Shown: piece by piece, positions 37,031-48,598 of the stretch
Layout of the letters: each line of letters starts with the position of its first letter
Numbering within the stretch: the first letter of the stretch is position 1
DNA from: Phyto melanocephala
Taxonomy: Eukaryota > Arthropoda > Insecta > Diptera > Rhinophoridae
Assembly (NCBI GenBank): GCA_941918925.1
Contig: OW799236.1
Coordinates: forward strand, 82,982,213-83,046,212
Length of the DNA stretch: 64,000 nucleotides
Direction: 5' to 3'
The notes under the pieces: generated by a model
Told to the model about the DNA's origin: nothing
What the model saw: the letters and a program-made list of their open reading frames with translations, nothing else
The model's database searches: none
Translations under genes and position numbers: made by a program

Positions 37031-37282
37031 CTAGCCAAGCCCGGCGCGCGTTGCTACGCCTCTTAATGAATAAAACTCCATTCTGAATTTTAAGTGAATA
37101 TCAAGTGCAAGGCTAAAAGTTATAACTTTTTTTATGGGCGTGGTCCCGCCCTCTTTTTAACACCCGTGAACACTCCCTAGAATGTGTACAACAACTTGCC
37201 AAAGTTTGAGTCCGATCGGCTTTACAGTTTCGGAGTCTATAATTAACACACACACAGAGAGTTTCGCTTTTATATATATAGA
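37031..37282 (-). mobile_element. Non-autonomous Helitron, family 1, copy B (short form)
   Basis: CTAG at the left after A, then CCAAGCCCGGCGCGCG; GA at the right before T, preceded by TTTTATATATATA. It has one internal GGGCGTGG unit instead of five or six, so it looks like an internal deletion or repeat-contraction derivative of the 10909-11657 type. Confidence 0.8.
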
Positions 37283-37775
37283 TTAATTGTTAACATAAAT
37301 CGTTACCTTTTTAAATAATTTCTTTTCTAATTTAAGCCCACTTAATAATTAATTTCAACCTCAAAAACTTCTCTAATTCGTAAAAAGCAGTTGGTCCCTT
37401 CGATTACGAATTATCGGCATGCTACTGAATTTTACTTCTTGTAAAGATTGTGGTTAATAATTAAAAAAGTATGTGTCTTAGGTCTTTTGTTTATTATACA
37501 GAAAAATTGGTTGCAAGTTTACGGACTTTTTCAGAAAACATAATATAAAAAGAATTATAATAATTTATTTTTTATTTAAAAAATCGTCAATAATTGGAAT
37601 TGCATTAAAATCTTGAATAAAAAAATTTTAAGGATTTTTTAAAACAAACAAAAGAAGTCTAAATTAAAAATTTATAAGTAAAATAATATACATAAAGTTG
37701 CGTATTGCATCTTTCTAGACTCTGAATCTTAAAACGAAAAAAGTTGCAACAGCGTACATGGTGATTTATTCTTTT
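37283..37775. other. AT-rich DNA, no gene seen
   Basis: No feature supported. Confidence 0.45.
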
Positions 37776-38903
37776 TATTATATCCTTTACTAGTGGTACC
37801 TAAAGTTTATGTGTATAGCTTTTTCATTGCGCCATTTCACCCATAAAATATACTATTTCTGTAAGGAGATCGATTCAGCAATGTCCATCTGTACGTGTAT
37901 TGTTGAAAATCAATTTGTAGAATCCTCCATGTGTATTTGGTATTAATCTTTTGAAAATATCAGGGAATGAATTGCTATTTAAATCCAGCATAATCGCCTA
38001 ATAACTCTGGGATATGAGAAAATAAACACGAGTGCTTCTGTTTTTTCCCATATTTTTACTACAAAAATCAAAAATTTTTAGCCCTAAAAAATATATAGGC
38101 AAATTTGCAATATTACACTATAGCTACTAATAAAGAATTTTTGACAAATCTATTACTAATCAGCAAAGTTATACGCAAAAATAATTTGTGAAAATATAAA
38201 TTGTTTTAATATATATCAAGTTTAATAAGCTCCTTGTTAATATTTGGACAATCTTAAAACACTAAAATACAACCAATAGTCTTCAATGTTATTGGTAAGA
38301 AATATTGACAAATCGGTTAAAAATTAGCTGACATATAAGCACAAAAATACACACTTTTTTGGTGCTTTTCCTAAAATTGTCAAACTACAATAGATTTTTT
38401 CTGCTTCTAAGTAACAAAGAGGAGTAGATAGGTATCAAAAGATAGAGCTTCATAAGAAAAATATAATAAATTTTAAACAAATTGAAAATCTATGATGGCT
38501 GCCAATGGTGACAATAAATTTTTATATGGGTTAACTCTAGTAACTAAAAATATACACATTTCAACCACCTCAATTTTAATATCAAACAAAATGGCTTAAT
38601 CGGTCAAATATAGTTATTACGGCTTTGTCCTCTTCAATTCCAACAATATTGGTAATAAGTGAAAGGGCTTGACTAATAGAATATACTTAACTATGGAAAA
38701 GTTAAAATCCAAGATGGCGCCCATCAATATGAGTATCAAATTAAAGAGCTTGACTAGTAGAGTACAGCTAACTATGAAAAATTTTGGAATCCAAGATTGC
38801 AAAATCGCATATAACATTAAATCTGAAGTCTAGGTTAAGCTACGATGTGGTCACTATTCATACATACATGATGGTGAAGGGTATTACTAGATTCGGCATT
38901 GTT
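37776..38903 (+). mobile_element. INE-1/DINE-1-like element (group Q)
   Basis: Starts TTATATCCTTTACTAGTGG and ends CATACATGATGGTGAAGGG then TATTACTAGATTCGGCATTG, after which the 3' arm of the hairpin is lost. The internal AAGATGGCG...ATCAA repeats at 38480-38800 are typical of the group. Confidence 0.6.
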
Positions 38904-40857
38904 AAAAATATAATTTTTAGTTGTTCAATATTTTACTTTCTTCCTCTAAAAATCTCAAACGGAATATTGTGTTCGCTTCAATTTAGCGGCAACTTTTTGA
39001 GTGCTTATCGTGCTTTGTGAAATAGAATAGAATGAAACAGAAGACTGATTAGAAATCACTAAGAAATATTTAAGCTGAAGATTTGTCAATTCTTTCTTAC
39101 AGGTAATTTTTAAATATGCCAATATTTTTTTTATCATTTCTAGGAAATTTGTAATTGATACATTTCTCTTTAAAATTGTTTTTTGGATACTTAACTATAG
39201 CTTATGTTGGTTAAATGTAACATTTGTCATTCATATTTTAGATAGTTTTAAAATCCCCACAGTTCTGGTAACAAAAAACCCTAAAGACAAGTATGTTTTG
39301 TATTTTTGTATGGTACCTGTAACCTTTTTGATCTTAAAAAAGAAACAAACTTAAATTCTTGTTGCTTATTTCATTTTAATGCAACTTCCACCGCCAGTCA
39401 AACACTAGCTGGCCACTAGCAACTATTCCTCTATTATGCACCACAACTTATGTGTCAGATGAAGGAAATGTTTTTAGTTAACCTCCAAAAAAAAAACAAA
39501 AACAAAAAAAGTCAAACACCAGTAACAACATAAAAGATACCAACAGACATACATTGAAACATACGATAAAATAACCGTTAAAATGTTGTTTAACTTGTGT
39601 CAACCATTAGTCTTAACTGTCAAATCATTCATTGACATGGCGTGCATCAACTTGAAATGAATTTTTCGCTAAAAACTTAACAAAATCAGCAAAAATAAGC
39701 CCCAAAAAAGACTTTGATTGGTTTTAATTGAATTTATTTGACTACAAAATTGATTGTAGACATTTCAAGTTGGAAAATGTTTTTTTTTTTTATTTTTCCG
39801 TTATTTCATTTAATTAAATTGAATAAATTAAAGTCATGTGTTTACAGTTTTTAGATGAATTTGATGCATATTGAGTGGTTTAATGTACATATTGTTGTGT
39901 AGTGTTTAACATGCGACCTAATATTATTCAAAGCCATTCACTTTGTAAACGACTCATTAAAATATTAAAAAAAATTTCCTCAAAATGAAAATAGTTTTGG
40001 TACAATTTTGTAACTCACAAGTGGAGAAAGAAACTAACTAACACTTACTTTATGAGTAAATTAAGATAAAAAAATCGTATAATTTAATTTTGTAGTTTCG
40101 ATTTTTATTAAAGTATACTTTTCTCCATTGAGTAGACAGATTGCGTTAATTTAAACAACAATTAGGATTTTTAAAACACACAATCTTATAGTTAATGGTA
40201 GATATGCGCAGATCCAGAGAGTATTTTTTTTTAAATGTCAAAGACCCATGCATTGAAGCTGTGTAGTGTACGATATCATTTGAATGATCGTTGTAGCTTC
40301 TTACGGTGTCATATATTTAGGAGAGTTACATAAGCAGACATCTTTCATAATCCATTTTCGAACTTTGCACGGTATATTAGATCTAAGTAATATATTATTT
40401 TATCTGTCCATAGTAAATAATTTGTCTGCGTAGTATAAACGCTATATTTCGTGAGCTGGTACAGATTCTGTGTATTGTGAACTGTGCAGTGTGACTTAGA
40501 CTTCCTTCTATTTGTAGCTAATTATAGACACCTAAATGATGACGTATTCGCTAGCTGAATGCCGAATTAGGTAGAGCAGAGAGATGTATACTTTCACAAA
40601 AATTTGGCCTTGAGGACTTTTGGTACGGGGTATATTCGTATTACTCATATCTTTGTCTGCTTAGAGCCATAATTTGGGAGAGCTAAAGCTTTGGTCAGAA
40701 AGTTTGCTGGAGGCCGATCTGAGACCTAACTGGTACCACGAGATTTTGTAAGCACTTATTACTTATTCAGACTTGTTTTTAGATAGCTCTCATTCGAAGT
40801 AAGAGTAGTGACTATTATGTATTCCCAAGCGGGAAGACAAATTCGTAAGCGATTTGA
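38904..40857. other. Non-coding DNA, no gene seen
   Basis: No recognisable protein or repeat end up to the start of the tandem duplication. Confidence 0.45.
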
Positions 40858-42765
40858 CCTTGCATCTAATTTCGGATTGCCAGTACTGTTTATGGGTGCT
40901 GTTGCCTTCTCAACAGAAATAGAAAATGTTGGTTTAAAGAGGTGGCAGTTTTGCGGACTTCGAGGAACCAAATACTTCTCGGGGAGCCATTTCCTTTTAA
41001 GAGAAGAAGTCACTTGTTGACCGTTTCAGCTTTTTTTAGACTGCAAATCCGACTTTGTTGATAATCGAATTCGTATGAAAAAAAAAACAAAAAAAAGGGC
41101 GAAGATAGTCCTGAGCTCTTTAGCATGGTGCTTTTATTTAGATAATAATTAATTTAAGAAATTATATGTAATGGGTATTAGCTTTTATAGCTTTCAGCTC
41201 TTAAGTATAAAAACTAAGTGATTAATATAAATTAATAATAAAACCTATTGAATTACATGACACACAAATAAGAATGTTAGGCCGCCATTGGTGTAACTAG
41301 CCAATTCTGAGGGGCACAATGCCCCTTCCACAGAATTATTTGTGTGCCCATTACAATTAACTATTTAAATTTAAAAAGAGAAATTTTTTTAATCTTTTGC
41401 ACCCTTAGAAAAAATGTGTAGCTACGACAATAAAGGCCACTGTCAAACTACTTTACTCGAATCTGGTACTTGATTAAACCACATTTACTACGTTAATCCA
41501 TGAAGGCATACCATGCATGACAGAAAAAAAATTTTATATGTAACAACGCTTTCCACGAGATAACGCTTCTTCCTCTAAGAAAAAAAAAGAAGGTTTCGCG
41601 AAATAATCAATGAACAACATTCGATAGATCAAGAAACAAGTCTCCTTAAGTAAATTCCTACAACAGTTTTAATTCGAAGTACTGAATAAAGCTTGCTTAG
41701 GTATTCATTGTAAAGTTTTGTTATATTTTACGTTTAACAAAAGACAAAGTTCAAGAGTTTATTTCATATCAAAAAGGACAACCAAAAAAAGGACGTGAAG
41801 AAATAAATAAAGCTTTTCAAAAATATACACTATGAAACTTTAAGAAAATAGCAAAAGAACTGAAGATTTCTGGTCACACTGTTTCAAAAGTTATTTAACA
41901 GTTAAGTGAAAACTTGAACATTGAAAGAAAACTAGGACTAGGAAGTAAAGGAAATAAAGATCTACAGATATTTGTAAGCCAAAGAAGTCGAGCAACTCTT
42001 TTGAAGATCACCGAACACTTCTTTTAGAAAAGTGGCTCGTAAACTCAAATACTCTGATTATTTTGTGCGTAGGGGCAAAACTACTGCTGGACTTTCAAAA
42101 AAATACCAAAAGATCTAAAAGTTTTTTCTTACACTGTACTAAAGCAATTAAATAGTGTATGAAAGACTTGAGTAGTTAAAGGTCCGAGAGATATTAAAAA
42201 GGCAAAAGAAGTCGAAAAACTCTTTCGATGAGAACCAAATATTATTTTTATCAGAAAAGCACCCCGTAAAGTGAAATGCTCTGATTCTTTTCTGCGTAGA
42301 GTTAAAGCTATTGTTGAGTTAATTTTTATGGCTGATGGAAGAGATAATGTTCAAGAACAATACCAAAAAAAAAAAGAAACAGATCTCTAAGTAGTTTCTT
42401 TTGTGAAATAAAACAACCAATTGTAACATCAGGCAAGGTAAACACGGAAATATATATTATAGTGTCTACAAAATCAACGTTCTCCTTTTATTAATCAGCA
42501 CAGATTGCCTTCATAGTTCTGGACCAGTTTAGAATCATGCCACTTGAGTAGTATTCAAACAATAATGTCAATTTCGTACCACGGAATGCAAATATGCCCA
42601 CCTATCCAGAACTTTGGCCTGCGGAAAGATATAGAATTCTTAAAAAAGAAGTGAAGAACACAGAAGCGATATCCCAGAATAAGCCAAATTAAGCGTTAGT
42701 GGTAATTTCGCCCAAAAAGCTAACGAAAGCTATAAAATCTTGAATAGGAGGATATCCGGTAAAAA
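40858..42765. repeat. 1.9-kb tandem duplication, unit 1
   Basis: Starting at CCTTGCATCTAATTTCGG, the sequence repeats at a constant offset of 1913 bases until 42765. I compared line by line several stretches across the unit and saw no mismatch. The unit holds a Tc1-like transposase relic and a hairpin formed by AATTCTG.GGGGC and GCCCC...CAGAATT (41303-41337). A 5-nt linker (42766-42770) separates the units. Confidence 0.9.
41760..42680 (+). pseudogene. Tc1/mariner-superfamily transposase relic in unit 1
   Basis: Translation with several stops and frameshifts keeps the expected order. An N-terminal helix-turn-helix reads KKIAKELKISGHTVSKVI. The second helix-turn-helix region reads SQRSRATLLKITEHF. 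A RKAPRKVKCSDSFLRRVKA block follows, and PIQNFGLRKDIEFLKKK near the end resembles the C-terminal P.LRP.E..W..LK block of these enzymes. The catalytic triad cannot be assembled. Dead copy. Confidence 0.55.
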
Positions 42766-42770
42766 TTGCA

Positions 42771-44678
42771 CCTTGCATCTAATTTCGGATTGCCAGTACT
42801 GTTTATGGGTGCTGTTGCCTTCTCAACAGAAATAGAAAATGTTGGTTTAAAGAGGTGGCAGTTTTGCGGACTTCGAGGAACCAAATACTTCTCGGGGAGC
42901 CATTTCCTTTTAAGAGAAGAAGTCACTTGTTGACCGTTTCAGCTTTTTTTAGACTGCAAATCCGACTTTGTTGATAATCGAATTCGTATGAAAAAAAAAA
43001 CAAAAAAAAGGGCGAAGATAGTCCTGAGCTCTTTAGCATGGTGCTTTTATTTAGATAATAATTAATTTAAGAAATTATATGTAATGGGTATTAGCTTTTA
43101 TAGCTTTCAGCTCTTAAGTATAAAAACTAAGTGATTAATATAAATTAATAATAAAACCTATTGAATTACATGACACACAAATAAGAATGTTAGGCCGCCA
43201 TTGGTGTAACTAGCCAATTCTGAGGGGCACAATGCCCCTTCCACAGAATTATTTGTGTGCCCATTACAATTAACTATTTAAATTTAAAAAGAGAAATTTT
43301 TTTAATCTTTTGCACCCTTAGAAAAAATGTGTAGCTACGACAATAAAGGCCACTGTCAAACTACTTTACTCGAATCTGGTACTTGATTAAACCACATTTA
43401 CTACGTTAATCCATGAAGGCATACCATGCATGACAGAAAAAAAATTTTATATGTAACAACGCTTTCCACGAGATAACGCTTCTTCCTCTAAGAAAAAAAA
43501 AGAAGGTTTCGCGAAATAATCAATGAACAACATTCGATAGATCAAGAAACAAGTCTCCTTAAGTAAATTCCTACAACAGTTTTAATTCGAAGTACTGAAT
43601 AAAGCTTGCTTAGGTATTCATTGTAAAGTTTTGTTATATTTTACGTTTAACAAAAGACAAAGTTCAAGAGTTTATTTCATATCAAAAAGGACAACCAAAA
43701 AAAGGACGTGAAGAAATAAATAAAGCTTTTCAAAAATATACACTATGAAACTTTAAGAAAATAGCAAAAGAACTGAAGATTTCTGGTCACACTGTTTCAA
43801 AAGTTATTTAACAGTTAAGTGAAAACTTGAACATTGAAAGAAAACTAGGACTAGGAAGTAAAGGAAATAAAGATCTACAGATATTTGTAAGCCAAAGAAG
43901 TCGAGCAACTCTTTTGAAGATCACCGAACACTTCTTTTAGAAAAGTGGCTCGTAAACTCAAATACTCTGATTATTTTGTGCGTAGGGGCAAAACTACTGC
44001 TGGACTTTCAAAAAAATACCAAAAGATCTAAAAGTTTTTTCTTACACTGTACTAAAGCAATTAAATAGTGTATGAAAGACTTGAGTAGTTAAAGGTCCGA
44101 GAGATATTAAAAAGGCAAAAGAAGTCGAAAAACTCTTTCGATGAGAACCAAATATTATTTTTATCAGAAAAGCACCCCGTAAAGTGAAATGCTCTGATTC
44201 TTTTCTGCGTAGAGTTAAAGCTATTGTTGAGTTAATTTTTATGGCTGATGGAAGAGATAATGTTCAAGAACAATACCAAAAAAAAAAAGAAACAGATCTC
44301 TAAGTAGTTTCTTTTGTGAAATAAAACAACCAATTGTAACATCAGGCAAGGTAAACACGGAAATATATATTATAGTGTCTACAAAATCAACGTTCTCCTT
44401 TTATTAATCAGCACAGATTGCCTTCATAGTTCTGGACCAGTTTAGAATCATGCCACTTGAGTAGTATTCAAACAATAATGTCAATTTCGTACCACGGAAT
44501 GCAAATATGCCCACCTATCCAGAACTTTGGCCTGCGGAAAGATATAGAATTCTTAAAAAAGAAGTGAAGAACACAGAAGCGATATCCCAGAATAAGCCAA
44601 ATTAAGCGTTAGTGGTAATTTCGCCCAAAAAGCTAACGAAAGCTATAAAATCTTGAATAGGAGGATATCCGGTAAAAA
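42771..44678. repeat. 1.9-kb tandem duplication, unit 2
   Basis: Repeats unit 1 at offset 1913. The match begins at CCTTGCATC and stops within the A-run after GATATCCGGT; unit 1 then reads TTGCA and unit 2 reads ATTGATAAA. No inverted terminal repeat or target duplication marks the borders, so this is a segmental tandem duplication and not a transposition. Confidence 0.9.
43673..44593 (+). pseudogene. Tc1/mariner-superfamily transposase relic in unit 2
   Basis: Same decayed transposase as in unit 1, carrying the same stops and frameshifts as far as I checked, so it was already dead before the duplication. Confidence 0.55.
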
Positions 44679-44683
44679 ATTGA

Positions 44684-45441
44684 TAAATTTATAAATATTC
44701 CAACATTTTAATATTTAAACAATTTCTACAATATTTGAATATATTTACGTAAATATTTATAAGACTTTCTATAAAGAGTGGTTAAATTTTATTTAACTTC
44801 ATACGAGTATAAGTTTTTTCGCGCTCACCCTTTTTTATGTTTTTTAAACCGTTAGTATTAAGTTTTTCCTTTGCAATATTAATATGATCTTGTACATTTT
44901 CCAAAATATAATGAAAGTTTTGGAAATGTTTCGTATATGACATTCACATATGTAGTTCTTCAATATGCATTAAAATATTTTTTGTTGAAAATGTTTTTCA
45001 ACATGCCTTAATAAATTTGTAAATAATTATTTAACAACAACATTTGTTCCATTTGTGTAAATGCCTAAAACACTATCCCGTAAAAATACTATTAATAACT
45101 TGCAACTTTTAGTGGCAACTAACATATCAACAAGACATTAATTGTGCAATATTAAGTAATTATTCATTGTTGAAAGAAACGAAAAAAAAAGAACTCAAAC
45201 TACTAACTCTCTCATAGTGAAAACATTCGCTATTGTTGGCACATATTAATAAATAGAATATCATATCCACAATCTTAAGAGAGAAAATATGGACTACCAG
45301 CTCTAAACCGATTGACTTTATAATAAATATTAAAGGCCTTAGGGCTTAATAATACCAACAAGACATACTACTTACAAGGAGCAAAAGAAGGTGGTGATTT
45401 GCTATAAAAATTTTGAAAATAAATTAAATTAAAACTTATAG
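44684..45441. other. AT-rich DNA, no gene seen
   Basis: No feature supported. Confidence 0.45.
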
Positions 45442-45488
45442 AACAGGTAAGAGTAGTATGCTCGGCTGAGTCGAATCTTATAATACCT
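45442..45488 (-). mobile_element. INE-1/DINE-1-like 3' end fragment
   Basis: On the minus strand it reads ATTATAAGATTCGACTCAGC, then CGAGCATACTACTCTTACCTG, matching the hairpin and CTCTTACTTGT terminus of group P with the stem partly mutated. Confidence 0.55.
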
Positions 45489-45689
45489 AACATTACTCAG
45501 CGAAAAGAAAAAATTTCCACTAGTTAAATGTGAATAACAATTTTCATGACTTTTAAATCAAGGGTTCAAGAGAGGATATTTTTCATTTCTCCCTTAATCT
45601 AAAATAAAATGGAATAAAATAAACAAAAAGTGGCATTTAATTTGCTTCATTATAAATAATCTTCTGGCATTATAATTTATATATGACTT

Positions 45690-46110
45690 CTGGCATATGG
45701 ACTTCATGGTCGAATCGGACATAGCCCGATCTGCAAGTGCAATTCTCTAACATTTGTCTCCATATATTGACAATAATGCGATATATGTTGTTCTTCAAGT
45801 GGTCAATCGTTTCAGGCTTATCAGCGTAGACTAGTGATTTCATATATCCCTACAAAAAATGGTCTATCGGCGTTAAATCGCACGTTCTTGGAGGTCAATT
45901 CACGGGTCCAAAACGTGAAAGTATGCGTTAACCAAATGTTTCTTTCAATAAATCAATTGTGGCAGAATCCGTGTGGTATGTTGGGCCATCATGTTGAAAT
46001 ACAGCTCCTGCCAATCATAGTTTTTAACTGAAAAAATTAGTACTCTTGCTCTATAGGTGTTAACGTTGACTGTAACGTTCTGACCAGCATCGCTTTTAAA
46101 GAGGCATGAG
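45690..46110 (-). pseudogene. Mariner-family transposase relic (C-terminal half)
   Basis: Minus-strand reading in shifting frames gives SDAGQNVTVNVNTYRARV, FQHDGPTYHTDSATIDLLKE and then TFG (around the second catalytic aspartate), RFGPVN, PP, TCDLTPIDHFL and then GYMKSLVYADKPETIDHL (third catalytic region), and MLENCTCRSGYVRF near the end. This is the order of mariner-type DDE transposases, with a C-terminus at about 45690. Multiple stops. Its N-terminal half and TIRs were not found. Confidence 0.75.
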
Positions 46111-46285
46111 CCCATTCATTAGACCCATTCACTGATTCTATCTATGCCTTGCTATTCATGCATTAGTCTAATCATGCTGAATTGCTAAACCAAACTAAAC
46201 ATAAATCACTAGACTGCTGACAAAATGGCCTCCAGTTAAAAAATATTGCCAACTTAAAGTTATATGTCTCAAAAAATTCATGTAA

Positions 46286-46580
46286 AGGAGCTATTATTTA
46301 CACGGCATGTTTTTTTTCATCTGACTTGTCAAATTCTTCACTGCTAATACGAACATGTCGTGTGTTACCTAACATGTGTTGAGACATCTGATTTCAATTA
46401 GAGCGCACTCTATTTACTTCTGTCAAAACATGCGACATCAGCCGTTGGCAGAAATCTCTGCTGCTGTAAAGCAATCAAAGACAGTGGCCTGTAAAAGTGC
46501 AATTTTGACAGACATGTAGACTTACATACGTCTTACAAATTTTAAAGTCAGATGTAAAAACATGCCGTGTATTATAGCCT
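46286..46580. mobile_element. Harbinger-like MITE, family CACGGCATG, copy 1
   Basis: The left end AGGAGCTATTATTTACACGG and the right end, reverse complement AGGCTATAATACACGGCATG, are flanked by TAA on both sides (46283-46285, 46581-46583), the 3-bp TWA duplication typical of PIF/Harbinger. Internal CAGAAATCTCTGCTGC is shared with the copy at 51156-51478. Confidence 0.65.
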
Positions 46581-46977
46581 TAAGCAAACAACTCATGAAA
46601 CATCGGCTTCACCTAATATGCATGCAATGAAATGTAGTTTCTTAATAAACCACTTCATCATGGTTTGAATCCATTTATTTACTATTTCTTTGCATCCATT
46701 TTTTTCTGGGTAGCTCATAAGTCTACAATTTCTGATCGTTGTAGACGTGCAACGAATACGCTTTGATATACTAATTATAGTAAAGAAGACTTGAGTTCTA
46801 AACTAGTCTTAAATATTTGACTGTGTAAGTTTAAAATATATGCATCAATAATATTCAATTATATTAAAATTAGAGATGTGAATTGTCTGCTACATTTAAT
46901 TTCACTAACTATTAAAAACTGATCACAATTCTAGCTGAAAGAAATTATGACATGTTCTTTTTTGTTATTATAAACTA
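46581..46977. other. Short non-coding spacer
   Basis: No feature supported. Confidence 0.45.
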
Positions 46978-47724
46978 CTAGAAAAGCCCGGCGCGCGTTG
47001 CTACGCCCCTTAATGAATAAAAATGCATTCTGAATTTAAATTGAATATCAAGTGCAAAAAAATAAAAATTATAACTTTTTTTAATGGGCGTTGCCCTGCC
47101 CTCTTTTCTAATCACGAAACTGTATAGTCATGACTGCTCAATATGTGTGCAAAGTATCAGAAAAATAGGTGAAGTTCAAGTAGCTGAACATGATAATTTA
47201 TTTTTTATGGGCGTGGCACTGCCCAATTTTCTAATCACGAAATTGTAGGGTCATGAAAACCCAATATGTGTGCAAAGTTTCATAAAAATCCGTCCAGAGC
47301 AAGTACTGCAAAATTATATCTATTTTTATGGGCGTGGCCCTACCCACTTTTCTAATCACGCAATTGTATAATCAAGAGACTTCAATATGTGTGTGAAAAG
47401 TTTTAGAAAAATCGGTCGAGTGAAAGTACCTCAAAATTAAAACTTTTTTTATGGGCGTGGCCCTGCCCACTTTTTTAATCACGAAATTATTAAGTCGTGA
47501 GAGCTCGATATGTGTGCACAGTCTCAGAAAAATCGGTCATGTCCAAGTAGCTTAAAATGAGAACTAATTTGTTATGGGCGTGGCCCCGCCCACTTTTTTC
47601 CACCCATAAACACTCCCTGGTATGTGTACAACAACTTACCAAGTTTTGAGTCCGATCGGTTTTGCAGTTTCGGAGTCTATAGCTAACACACACACACACA
47701 GAGTTTCACTTTAATATATATAAA
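46978..47724 (-). mobile_element. Non-autonomous Helitron, family 1, copy C
   Basis: CTAG (46978-46981) after A at the left, then AAAAGCCCGGCGCGCGTTGC. Five ~122-bp units with GGGCGTGG or GGGCGTTGC (47087-47580), a CA microsatellite, and the 5' terminus at 47723-47724, mutated from GA to AA. It abuts copy D directly, head to head. Confidence 0.8.
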
Positions 47725-48598
47725 TCTATATATATAAAAGTGAAACTCTGTGTGTGTGTGTGTGTGTGTGTTAGCTATAGACTCCGAAACTGTAAAACCG
47801 ATCGGACTCAAACTTTGGCAAGTTGTTGTACACATACCAGGGAGTGTTTATGGGTGAAAAAAAGTGGGCGGAGCCACGCCCATAAAAATTAGTTATCAGT
47901 TTTAGCTACTTGCACTTGACCGATTTTTCTGAAACTTTGCACACATATCGAGCTGTCATGACTAAATAATTTCGTGATAAAAAAAGTGGGCGTGGCCACG
48001 CCCCTAAAAAAGTTTTAATTTTGAGGTACTTGCACTGGACCGATTTTTCTGAAACTTTGCACACATATTGAGCTGTCATGGCTTTATAATTTCGTGATTG
48101 AAAAAGTGGGCGGGCCCGCGCCCATAAAAAATTAGTTATCAGTTTTAGCTACTTGCACTGGACCGAATTTTCTGAAACTTTGCAAACATACTGAGCTTTC
48201 ATGACTTTACACTTTCGTCATTCGAAAAGTGGGCAGTGCCACGCCCATTAAAAAAAAGGTATCATTTTGAGGTACTTGCACTGGACCGATTTTTCTGAAA
48301 CTTTACACACATATTGAGTTGTCATGACTATACAGTTTCGCAATTAGAAAAGTGGGCAGTGCCACGCCCATAAGAAAAGGTATCATTTTGAGGTACTTAC
48401 ACTGGACCGATTTTTCTGTAACTTTGCACACTTATTGAGCTGTCATGACTATACAGTTTCGCAATTAGAAAAGTGGGCAGTGCCACGCGCATATAGAAAA
48501 AGTTATAGTTTTTAGCCTTGCACTTGATATTCGATTAAAATTTAGAATGCTATTAAAATTCATGAAGGGGCGTAGCAACGCGCGCCGGGATTGGCTAG
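47725..48598 (+). mobile_element. Non-autonomous Helitron, family 1, copy D
   Basis: Starts TCTATATATATAAAAGTG at the exact 5' border of copy C and ends GCGCGCCGGGATTGGCTAG before T. It has a GT microsatellite and six ~121-bp units with GCCACGCCC or variants. Because copy C already supplied A at 47724 and a T beyond, copy D appears to have inserted at the A^T junction at the end of copy C. Confidence 0.8.

Noticed and set aside
40759..41020. Open frames on both strands at the start of the tandem duplication (40808-41020 plus, 40759-41013 minus, repeated at 42720-42926)
   Set aside because: No recognised domain, both strands are open equally, and the two copies diverge abruptly at the duplication border, so the frames are split by chance.
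47490..47699. 69-codon minus-strand frame MCVCVSYRLRNCKT...
   Set aside because: Lies wholly in Helitron copy C and its CA microsatellite.
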